The notes beneath the pieces are model-generated. The model was not told the origin of the DNA, ran no database searches, and saw only the letters and a list, made by a program, of their open reading frames with translations. Shown here piece by piece: positions 32,082 through 39,213 of a DNA stretch of 64,000 nucleotides (position 1 is the first letter of the stretch; every line of letters starts with the position of its first letter). Source of the DNA: Paenibacillus luteus (lineage in GTDB: Bacteria; Bacillota; Bacilli; Paenibacillales; Paenibacillaceae); the NCBI RefSeq assembly GCF_006542765.1, contig NZ_SKCD01000012.1, forward strand, positions 1-64,000, given 5' to 3'. The translations under genes and the position numbers were made by a program.

Positions 32082-32225
32082 ATGCCACAGTGGCTGTGCA
32101 ATCAACTCATGCGCGCATTTCAAAAGAAAGATCGCAGACAAATCAAGCTTCTGAACGACTGCTGGTATTTTTATCGCAATAAACAAAGTCCGAAGGAACA
32201 AATCAGCGGTACCGATTTCCAATGA
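32082..32225 (+). CDS. cmpA: Spore cortex morphogenetic protein CmpA
   Basis: A 47-residue protein with the hallmark of CmpA: it begins MPQWLCNQLMRAFQKKDRRQ and continues IKLLNDCWYFYRNK. CmpA is an adaptor that, with SpoIVA, delays cortex assembly and promotes ClpXP degradation of faulty SpoIVA during sporulation (known in B. subtilis, 37 residues). The C-terminal tail here is about ten residues longer. AGGAGG is 9 bases before the ATG at 32082; an ATG at 32076 is too close to that site. Confidence 0.88.
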   Translation: MPQWLCNQLMRAFQKKDRRQIKLLNDCWYFYRNKQSPKEQISGTDFQ

Positions 32226-32345
32226 TCGATTCCGATCGGATCACATAACCGCAAGTTTACGTCACTTTGATTAAAAGAGCAGTACTTCTTGCGGCAAATA
32301 TAAGCGAAGTTATCTATGCAAAGCGCATAACTACTTATATTGGTA

Positions 32346-32394
32346 CAACAAAAACCGGCCTCCGCCTAACCGCGGGGCCGGTTTTGTTATTTTA
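32346..32394. terminator. Bidirectional terminator between cmpA and the nitroreductase
   Basis: The stem ACAAAAACCGGCC / GGCCGGTTTTGT has a 15-base loop and a T-rich flank on the plus side. It ends the minus-strand nitroreductase gene and can end cmpA transcripts as well. Confidence 0.85.
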
Positions 32395-32411
32395 TACGCA
32401 ATCCTGCACGA

Positions 32412-33092
32412 TTAAGCTTTAAATTCATTGAAAGAAGTAATGTCCTCAAGCGGCAGACGAGTTGTTGGATGTCCAGCAGCTGCTGCTTTACCGATTGGCA
32501 GCACCAGGGTTGGCACATAACGCTCCGAAATGTTGAACAGCTCTTTCAGTTGCTCCTTGTTGTAGCCGCCCATAGGAACGGTATCGTAGCCTTTAGCGCG
32601 CGCTGTAAGCATGAGCTGCATGGCAATCAGGCCCGTATCGAAGACTACGATATCCCTCAAGCGCTCTGCTGGAAGGCTTGAATACATGTTAGTGGAATTA
32701 GTAATAAAGGTATTAGCGACTTCTTCTGTCATATAACCGGCTTTAGCAGCAGCGCCGTAAATTTTCTCAGACAGTGTGTACATTTCCAAATCGCCTAGAA
32801 CGACTATGATTGCAGAAGCTTCCACTACTTGCTGTTGATTAAATGCGATAGGAAGCAGCTTTTGTTTAAGCTCAGGATCAGTAATGACTAGAAAGCGCCA
32901 AGGCTGCATGTTAGAGCCTGAAGGTGCTTTTGTGGCGATCTCCAAAATTTCACGGATCTCCTCATCTGAAATGACAACATTGCTATCGTATTTGCGAACG
33001 GAGCGGCGCTCGTCAAGCACGGTGAAAAAAGCAGGCTGAGCATTTTCATTTGTTTGAACGCTTACTTGTGAATCAATTTGAGTGTTAGACAT
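32412..33092 (-). CDS. Nitroreductase-family flavoprotein
   Basis: An FMN-dependent NAD(P)H oxidoreductase of 226 residues. FMN contacts are visible in RRSVRKYDSNVVISDEEI and ATKAPSGSNMQPWRFLVI, with the C-terminal VLPIGKAAAAGHPTTRLP typical of the family. The ATG at 33092 has GGAGG 8 bases upstream. It lies downstream of an Rrf2-type regulator on the same strand, with nested palindromes in the gap. Substrate unknown; quinones or nitro compounds are usual. Confidence 0.9.
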   Translation of the reverse strand: MSNTQIDSQVSVQTNENAQPAFFTVLDERRSVRKYDSNVVISDEEIREILEIATKAPSGSNMQPWRFLVITDPELKQKLLPIAFNQQQVVEASAIIVVLGDLEMYTLSEKIYGAAAKAGYMTEEVANTFITNSTNMYSSLPAERLRDIVVFDTGLIAMQLMLTARAKGYDTVPMGGYNKEQLKELFNISERYVPTLVLPIGKAAAAGHPTTRLPLEDITSFNEFKA

Positions 33093-33257
33093 TGGGTTTC
33101 CCTCCAAAGGATATTTTTAAAAATATAAGACTGTATATGTTTTACATCATAAAGCAACCTTATATTTCTACGAGAAACGGATACCATTCTCTTGCAGAGG
33201 ACGGCAAGCCATTTCTTCTTGTCTGTGCATCATTTTACTCAGTATAGCTGAAAAATA

Positions 33258-33320
33258 ATACTGTGTTTTTAGCTGCACAGTTAACAGCGCAATTAACTGT
33301 ATCATTTATATACACAGTAT
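33258..33320. promoter_or_regulatory. Nested palindromes upstream of the nitroreductase
   Basis: An outer inverted repeat ATACTGTGT (33258-33266) / ACACAGTAT (33312-33320) encloses a perfect inner one, ACAGTTAA (33277-33284) / TTAACTGT (33293-33300). The shared ACTGT/ACAGT core suggests two overlapping dimer sites, most likely for the adjacent Rrf2-type protein (inference). Confidence 0.65.
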
Positions 33321-33374
33321 AAGGTCGCGAATATGCGTTTGTCAATTGACTAACTTTGTTATTTTTTATGCCTA

Positions 33375-33821
33375 TCAAGGACGGTAAGTCCACGTTCTTT
33401 CCGCAAGCTGGGCAATCGTATGCTGCTTGAGCGTTTCGATCGTCTTCTCTTCAATTTCATTTGCGATATCAACAAACGCCGATTGCATGCGCAAACCCGA
33501 ATCCTTCGTGCATACGGTATCCAGCATGCCGCTGCAGAGCGGTTCTCCGACTTTGAGAGCCAAATACACCTCGGCCAGGGTAAGCGATTCTGGAGCCCGC
33601 TTCAGCCGGTATCCGCCGTCGCGGCCTTCCTTCGTTTCAATCAGCTGCGCTGCCGCCAGCTTCGCAAGTACTTTGCGCAGCTGCGTTGCCTCTGACTTTA
33701 AACAGTCGGCGATGGCAGCGCTGGGGTAAATCTCCGATTTGCGCGATAAGATCACAAGCGCCTGCAGTGCCAGCCCAAACCATTTGGGGTGTGCCGTGCT
33801 TGAAGCCCTGTCTGTTTTCAT
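33375..33821 (-). CDS. Rrf2-family transcriptional regulator
   Basis: A 148-residue winged-helix regulator. The HTH is in SAAIADCLKSEATQLRKVLA, followed by the wing AQLIETKEGRDGGYRLKRAP, the characteristic GRxGGYxLxR signature. Two cysteines (PLCSGMLDTVC) resemble the sensor cysteines of NsrR/IscR types but number only two, so a redox- or electrophile-sensing YwnA-like role is possible. The ATG at 33821 is preferred (GGAG at 10 bases); 33827 is an alternative. Confidence 0.88.
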   Translation of the reverse strand: MKTDRASSTAHPKWFGLALQALVILSRKSEIYPSAAIADCLKSEATQLRKVLAKLAAAQLIETKEGRDGGYRLKRAPESLTLAEVYLALKVGEPLCSGMLDTVCTKDSGLRMQSAFVDIANEIEEKTIETLKQHTIAQLAERTWTYRP

Positions 33822-33878
33822 AGTCATCTCACTCCTTTTGCAGGGTAGTTGGCGATGCCCATGCTTCTAGATTAAGTA

Positions 33879-33911
33879 TAAAGGGCTTGCCTTTGGCAGG
33901 CAAACCCTTTA
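33879..33911 (-). terminator. Terminator after tex
   Basis: The stem AAAGGGCTTGCC / GGCAGGCAAACCCTTT is imperfect in the middle and followed by a modest U-run on the minus strand. It lies 12 bases after the tex stop. Confidence 0.6.
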
Positions 33912-33922
33912 TCTGGTCTTGT

Positions 33923-36181
33923 CTATACTGGCTTGCGCATCGTTAAGCTTACGCGTCCTTTTTTCTCATCCACGCTCAGAACCCATACTGTCACCGTATC
34001 GCCAACTGACACGACGTCCATCGGACGCTTGACGAATTTGTCGCTTAGCTGGGAAATGTGAACGAGCCCATCGTTTTTGATGCCGATATCGACGAAAGCG
34101 CCAAAATCAATTACGTTGCGAACCGTGCCATGCAGTTCCATGCCCGGCTTTAAATCTTCGATATTCAGAACATCCGTGTGGAAAATCGGCGGAGGAAGTT
34201 CTTCACGCGGATCACGACCCGGACGAAGCAAGCTATCCATAATATCACGAAGTGTAGGCACGCCAACGTCAAGCGTAGAAGCCGTCTGTTCCACGTTCAG
34301 CTCTGTCAGCTTCGTCTTCAGCTCGTCCGTACCAAGCTGCTTCAGGGTAAGCCCCAGCTCTTTAAACAGCTTGTCTACAACATCATAGGACTCCGGATGA
34401 ATCGGCGTGCTGTCGAGCGGATTGACAGGCTCTACGATACGCAGAAAGCCGATGCACTGCTCATAGGACTTGGCGCCAAGGCGCGGTACTTTCTGAAGCT
34501 GCGTGCGCTTGGCAAAGCGGCCGTTCTCATCGCGGTATTTGACGATGTTTTTGGCGATCGTTCCATTAATGCCCGCCACATAGGACAGCAACGAGGCAGA
34601 GGCGGTATTCACATCGACACCGACATGGTTAACCGCCGATTCGACCACCCCGCCAAGCGACTCATCCAGCCGTTTCTGGCTGACGTCATGCTGGTATTGC
34701 CCAACGCCAATAGCCTTTGGTTCGATTTTCACGAGCTCAGCGAGCGGGTCCTGAAGCCTGCGTGCTATCGACACTGCGCTGCGCTCCGCCACGTCAAGCT
34801 CCGGAAACTCTTCCTGAGCAAGCTTGGAGGCCGAATAGACGCTTGCGCCCGCTTCGTTGACAATAATGTACTTCAGCTCCGCGCCGCCCGCAGAGGCGGC
34901 TTTGCGCTTGCCTATCAGGGTTGCGATAAACTGCTCGGTTTCCCGAGAAGCGGTACCATTTCCGATAACGATCAGCTCGACCTTATACTTGTCAATCAAT
35001 CCGTTAATCAGCTTCTCAGCTTCGGCTACCTTGTTGTTTGGCGGCGTTGGATACGATACCGCTACTTCAAGCAGCTTGCCGATATCATCAATAACCGCCA
35101 GCTTGCAGCCCGTCCGGAAAGCCGGATCGACACCAAGCACGATATTTCCTCTGACCGGCGGCTGCAGCAGCAAATTGCGAAGATTCTCTGAGAAAATCGA
35201 AATCGCATGCTCTTCTGCTTTTTCCGTCAGCTCGCCTCGCACCTCACGCTCAATAGAAGGCGAAATCAACCGTTTATAGGAATCCTCCATAACCGCAACA
35301 AGAATATCACGAACGGACTGGGCCGTCCCATTTCGAAGCAGCTTGCGCTGGATATGCTCGTGGATACGCTCAGCGGGCACATCAAAGTTTACGCGCAGCA
35401 CTTCTTCGCGCTCCCCCCGGTTAATGGCCAGCACCCGGTGTGGCGGCAGCTTGCGAACCGGCTCCTGGTAGCTGTAGTACATTTCATAAACCGATTCCTC
35501 GGCGGCGTTTTTCGCATCGGTTTTGATCAGCGCCTGATCGAACGTGAATTTACGCACCCACGCACGTATCGACGCATCATCCGCGATATTTTCCGCAAGG
35601 ATATCCATAGCTCCATTCAGTGCATCCTGTGCGGTCGGAACGCCCTTCTCTTCATTCACGTAACGTGATGCTTCCGCAAGCGGATCAGCGATTCGGGGCT
35701 GCGACCACAGCCACACAGCTAATGGCTCCAGTCCTCTTTCCTTTGCTACGCTAGCCCGGGTTTTCCTTTTTTGCCGGTAAGGCCGGTACAAATCCTCAAT
35801 TTCCTGCAGCTTAACCGACTGGTTGATTGCTTTGCGCAGCTCCTCGGTTAGCTTGCCTTGTTCATCGATCAGGCGGACAACCTCGCGCTTTCGCTCCTCA
35901 AGGTTACGCATATATTGCAGCTTCTCTTCGATCGACCTTAGGTCGTTCTCATCGAGCTCGCCCGTCATTTCCTTGCGGTACCTTGCAATAAACGGAATCG
36001 TATTGCCTTCATCCAGCAAGCTGACCGCTGATTTCACTTTTGAAATGGGAATGGACAACTGCGCGGCAATGCCATTCATGATTCGCTGGCTCTCGGCCGC
36101 TTTCTGCTCATCCGTCAGCTTCGCTTTGCCCGTGCCTTCTTCTGCTTCGTCTATCCATTGTTTTGCCTTTGTATCCGCCAA
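33923..36181 (-). CDS. Tex family RNA-binding transcription accessory protein
   Basis: A 752-residue cytoplasmic protein in the usual Tex layout: an N-terminal helical region, a YqgF-like RNase-H-fold domain (IVLGVDPAFRTGCKLAVID), helix-hairpin-helix repeats (VDVNTASASLLSYVAGI, KYRDENGRFAKR) and a C-terminal S1 domain (GMELHGTVRNVIDFGAFVDI). Tex binds nucleic acids and affects transcription and toxin expression in other bacteria. The start is a TTG at 36181 with AAGGAAGGGG upstream, and MADTKAKQW fits well. Confidence 0.95.
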   Translation of the reverse strand: MADTKAKQWIDEAEEGTGKAKLTDEQKAAESQRIMNGIAAQLSIPISKVKSAVSLLDEGNTIPFIARYRKEMTGELDENDLRSIEEKLQYMRNLEERKREVVRLIDEQGKLTEELRKAINQSVKLQEIEDLYRPYRQKRKTRASVAKERGLEPLAVWLWSQPRIADPLAEASRYVNEEKGVPTAQDALNGAMDILAENIADDASIRAWVRKFTFDQALIKTDAKNAAEESVYEMYYSYQEPVRKLPPHRVLAINRGEREEVLRVNFDVPAERIHEHIQRKLLRNGTAQSVRDILVAVMEDSYKRLISPSIEREVRGELTEKAEEHAISIFSENLRNLLLQPPVRGNIVLGVDPAFRTGCKLAVIDDIGKLLEVAVSYPTPPNNKVAEAEKLINGLIDKYKVELIVIGNGTASRETEQFIATLIGKRKAASAGGAELKYIIVNEAGASVYSASKLAQEEFPELDVAERSAVSIARRLQDPLAELVKIEPKAIGVGQYQHDVSQKRLDESLGGVVESAVNHVGVDVNTASASLLSYVAGINGTIAKNIVKYRDENGRFAKRTQLQKVPRLGAKSYEQCIGFLRIVEPVNPLDSTPIHPESYDVVDKLFKELGLTLKQLGTDELKTKLTELNVEQTASTLDVGVPTLRDIMDSLLRPGRDPREELPPPIFHTDVLNIEDLKPGMELHGTVRNVIDFGAFVDIGIKNDGLVHISQLSDKFVKRPMDVVSVGDTVTVWVLSVDEKKGRVSLTMRKPV

Positions 36182-36204
36182 ACGTCATGCCCCTTCCTTA
36201 AACC

Positions 36205-36870
36205 TCATGCTCCCGTATACGGGTTGTTTGCCATCTCGAAGCCAATCGTTGTCCGTCCGCCGTGCCCCGGGTATACAATGACATCTGGGTTTAGCTTGTA
36301 CAGCTTCAGTCGAATGGAATCATATAGATCGCGCTCGCGCCCGCCAGGCAGGTCTGTCCGGCCAACAGACATTTTGAACAGCACATCGCCGGAGAATAAA
36401 TGGTTCCCGCAAAGGAGGCTGATGCTTCCAGGCGAATGCCCCGGCGTATGCATGACACGGAAGTTTAAGCCAAGCAGCTTTAAGGTCTGTCCTTCCGCAA
36501 GCGCGTATTCCGCTGGATCCGTTGATAGCGGTGGCGTAACGTCCTGCCATCGCATCGAACCGTTCTTGCGCGGATCGGTCAGCCAATCCGCTTCCAGGTC
36601 ATGTATGTATACCGGGCAGCCAGCGGCCTTGCGCAGCTCATCCACCCCGCCCATATGGTCGAAATGCGCATGAGTCAGCAAGATCGCCTCCACCTTGACG
36701 CCTTCCAGCCGCTCAAGCAGTTTTCTCGGATTCATGCCCGGATCAATAACGATAGCACGCTCCACAGGCTGTCCGCCTTCCGAGGAAGCCGATTCCGTCA
36801 CGCTAATCAAGTAAGCATTCGTTTGCAAAGGCCCTAATGTAAAGGTTTCTATTTTCATGTTCATACTCAT
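36205..36870 (-). CDS. Metallo-beta-lactamase-fold hydrolase (glyoxalase II-like, YqgX type)
   Basis: A 221-residue hydrolase. The metal-binding THAHFDHMGGVDEL (HxHxDH), MHTPGHSPGSISLL, FSGDVLF and the final VYPGHGGRTTIGFE give a complete set of zinc ligands. It is of glyoxalase-II size without the C-terminal helical domain, as in B. subtilis YqgX. It sits 7 bases after the thioredoxin-like gene, suggesting one transcript. Substrate unproven, possibly a thioester. Confidence 0.9.
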   Translation of the reverse strand: MSMNMKIETFTLGPLQTNAYLISVTESASSEGGQPVERAIVIDPGMNPRKLLERLEGVKVEAILLTHAHFDHMGGVDELRKAAGCPVYIHDLEADWLTDPRKNGSMRWQDVTPPLSTDPAEYALAEGQTLKLLGLNFRVMHTPGHSPGSISLLCGNHLFSGDVLFKMSVGRTDLPGGRERDLYDSIRLKLYKLNPDVIVYPGHGGRTTIGFEMANNPYTGA

Positions 36871-36877
36871 CGCTTTC

Positions 36878-37444
36878 TTAAAAAGACTCCAGCAAGGTGC
36901 GAAGCTCTTTCACGATGACGGACTGATAACCCGTGCCTTCGCCGTAACGGCGACCGATCTCTTGTCTGGTCACAGTAAGATTATCTTGATAATCCGCGGC
37001 CTCACGGTCCGGATTCGCTTGTTTGAAAGCGATCATCGCTTCTTGCACATGGCTAGGACGAGGCCCCCATTGCCCCAGAACGGCACCGCCTGTATCGGCA
37101 AAGATGACAACCGGCACGGAACGTCCGCCCATCGTCAGAAATTCATCCATCGTATCGAGATGCTCTTCCATAATCAGCACTTCCGTAGGAATGCCGCTGT
37201 TCTCAAGCGCTTTGAATACGACAGGAATATTGCGGACAACGTCCCCGCACCAATCCGCCATCAAAATCAGCACGCGAAGATCATCGCGATTATTGAGCGA
37301 TTCGAAATATTCTTTATCGGATTCGTCCGTCCATACAAATTTCTCCGACCAATCGATAAAAGCTTCTTTATTTTTCGTCATGCCATCGATAAATTGTTGT
37401 GGAGTAATGCCTTTGCCAAGCTTGCCTGCTACGCTTTTGCTCAT
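36878..37444 (-). CDS. Thioredoxin-fold protein with a single active-site cysteine
   Basis: A 188-residue cytoplasmic protein of the thioredoxin fold. The active-site position reads MADWCGDVVRNIPV, where classical thioredoxins have WCxxC, so only one cysteine remains. The family cis-proline region is present as GGRSVPVVIFAD. Such WCGD proteins occur in Bacilli and probably do thiol transfer or bacillithiol-linked work rather than disulfide reduction (inference). The ATG at 37444 follows GAGGG; a TTG at 37465 is less likely. Likely co-transcribed with the downstream metal hydrolase. Confidence 0.85.
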   Translation of the reverse strand: MSKSVAGKLGKGITPQQFIDGMTKNKEAFIDWSEKFVWTDESDKEYFESLNNRDDLRVLILMADWCGDVVRNIPVVFKALENSGIPTEVLIMEEHLDTMDEFLTMGGRSVPVVIFADTGGAVLGQWGPRPSHVQEAMIAFKQANPDREAADYQDNLTVTRQEIGRRYGEGTGYQSVIVKELRTLLESF

Positions 37445-37508
37445 TATGAATCCCTCTTCCGTCAATGTATTGGTTAGACTTAGAAATTAAGCGTCATTCG
37501 TTCTTCCA

Positions 37509-38129
37509 TTATACCGATTTGCCGCGCGAACGCACAAATTTGAACAGCACATAGACGATAAGCAGCGCAATGGCGATTAATATCGCAGGCTGTACGTAAG
37601 GTGCGGCTTTCTCATCAATTTTATCCCAGTTCTCGCCAAGCGAGCTGCCCAAATAAACAAATAAAATAGACCATGGAAGTGAAGCAAGGGCAGTAAGCAG
37701 TGTAAACAAACCAAAATTCATGCGGGCCATGCCTGCCGGGATCGAAATCACCTGTCTCATCACCGGCACAAAACGTGCGGTAAACACGATGCCGACACCA
37801 TACTTATTGAACCATTTCTCCGAAATGTCGACATGCTTCTGCTTGATTTTGATATACTTCCCGTATTTTTCAACGATTGGGCGCCCCCCGTACCGGCCGA
37901 TCCAATACAAAATCCAGTTTTGACCAATCGCTCCTAAAGTACCAAACAGAACGGCTCCCCAGAAGCTGATCTTATCCTGCGATACAAGATAACCTCCATA
38001 ACCTAGAACAATCTCGCTCGGAATAACCTCAATTAACAATCCGATTAAAATACCAAAGTACCCTAAACTCTCAATCCACTGCAACAAGCCATCCAATACC
38101 TCATGAATAAAATCCATTTCTGTTCTCAA
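37509..38129 (-). CDS. DedA-family membrane protein
   Basis: A membrane protein of about 206 residues of the DedA/VTT group. Family signatures are IGLLIEVIPSEIVLGYGGYL, GTLGAIGQNWILYWIGRYGG and FTARFVPVMRQVISIPAGM (the F-x-R-x-x-P-x-x-R motif). Some members flip undecaprenyl phosphate (UptA) or phosphatidylethanolamine. The TTG at 38129 is well spaced from GGAAGG; an ATG at 38117 is the alternative, and a longer ATG at 38231 has no membrane or family support. Confidence 0.88.
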   Translation of the reverse strand: MRTEMDFIHEVLDGLLQWIESLGYFGILIGLLIEVIPSEIVLGYGGYLVSQDKISFWGAVLFGTLGAIGQNWILYWIGRYGGRPIVEKYGKYIKIKQKHVDISEKWFNKYGVGIVFTARFVPVMRQVISIPAGMARMNFGLFTLLTALASLPWSILFVYLGSSLGENWDKIDEKAAPYVQPAILIAIALLIVYVLFKFVRSRGKSV

Positions 38130-38283
38130 TCCGCCTTCCTTCTTAAATGTAGCGATTGCTTGTTTTTCCAACACTGAGGCTATCTTAACATACGATAAGG
38201 ACAGCCTTCCACTTTTGTCATGTGCTGACAAGCCTTTGCATAGACTAGCCTTAAATCATACGAATGGATGAGGTGATCGTTTC

Positions 38284-38730
38284 ATGTCCAAGGTTTTTAT
38301 TGTAAGCAAACGACAGATTCAGCTGTTTATCGTAGTTGCAGCATTGATTATTTTGACTGGCGTTTACTTGAGCTGGAACCAGTCGAGGGAGGTTAACGCG
38401 CAACCTTCGGAAGCACGCATCTTTCAGTTGGTTACAGGCGAATACACGATGACAACCGCTGATGGCAAAGAGCTCGATGTTTACCGCTGGGACCCCGGCA
38501 CCATTATTGTGAACAGAGGCGAACTGACTGAGCTGCAAATCAGCGGAGTCAACGGCAGCAGCCATCCGTTTACCATTGAGGGCCTCGGCATAACCGGTGA
38601 GGTCATTCAAGGAAAAACGACCATTGTAAGGTTTACAGCGGACAAGAAAGGAACCTATCCGATTCAATGCATGACGCATACCGATATGCGCCATGGCGGT
38701 CCGATGGTCGGTTATATCGTAGTTCAATAA
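38284..38730 (+). CDS. Membrane-anchored cupredoxin-like protein
   Basis: A 148-residue protein with one N-terminal membrane helix (IQLFIVVAALIILTGVYLSW), which acts as an uncleaved anchor or signal. A cupredoxin domain follows outside the membrane. Type-1 copper ligands are visible: His in SSHPFTIEG, then Cys, His and Met in YPIQCMTHTDMRHGGPM. Likely an electron carrier or copper-handling protein at the cell surface. The ATG at 38284 follows GAGGTGA. A single gene, divergent from the DedA gene. Confidence 0.85.
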   Translation: MSKVFIVSKRQIQLFIVVAALIILTGVYLSWNQSREVNAQPSEARIFQLVTGEYTMTTADGKELDVYRWDPGTIIVNRGELTELQISGVNGSSHPFTIEGLGITGEVIQGKTTIVRFTADKKGTYPIQCMTHTDMRHGGPMVGYIVVQ

Positions 38731-38844
38731 ACGTTATGAACGCACTACCTTTCTGATTGCCAAACAATTAAAGCTTGTTTCATTCAGCTAGTGACCGCCT
38801 CCTCTCCCCATGCATACATATGGAACAGAGAGGAGTCGGTTTCT

Positions 38845-39156
38845 ATGAAAGCTAACGCGCCAAAGCATAACACCGGCTATCCGAGTGCGCGCAAAATCCG
38901 GAGGGCCTGCAGCAACGAGCTTTACCGCACCGTGAAGCGGATGAAGCTGTGGATTTCCAAGGAGAAAATGGATCAAGCCGAGGCGCTTTATTTTAAAAAG
39001 GTCATTCTTAATTTAAAATGGATCGTCGAGAACGAAAGCAATCGCAAGGTTCAATCCGATTGGTGGGACGAGAGCGTTAGCGCAGAGATTGCGGAGCTGT
39101 GGGAGGTGGACCGCGCTCAGCTGTGCGCCGCGTTCCGGGACGCCTATGGCGGTTGA
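38845..39156 (+). CDS. Small basic hypothetical protein
   Basis: A 103-residue protein, basic at the N-terminus (MKANAPKHNTGYPSARKIRR) and acidic later (WWDESVSAEIAELWEVDRAQ), with no membrane segment. The ATG at 38845 follows GAGGAG at 9 bases. A longer frame from 38791 lacks a ribosome site. Family not recognised. A strong terminator follows. Confidence 0.72.
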   Translation: MKANAPKHNTGYPSARKIRRACSNELYRTVKRMKLWISKEKMDQAEALYFKKVILNLKWIVENESNRKVQSDWWDESVSAEIAELWEVDRAQLCAAFRDAYGG

Positions 39157-39168
39157 ATAAGCTCAAAG

Positions 39169-39205
39169 AAAAAGCTGGCTGCCGTATGGGCAGCCAGCTT
39201 TTTTT
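39169..39205. terminator. Bidirectional terminator
   Basis: A perfect 13-base stem (AAAGCTGGCTGCC / GGCAGCCAGCTTT) with a 5-base loop, flanked by A and T runs. It ends both the small plus-strand gene and the convergent SLH protein gene. Confidence 0.92.
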
Positions 39206-39213
39206 GAGGCGCG

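Noticed and set aside
38251..38727. 158-codon frame opposite the cupredoxin gene
   Set aside because: A shadow of the plus-strand gene, which has a ribosome site, a membrane helix and copper ligands.
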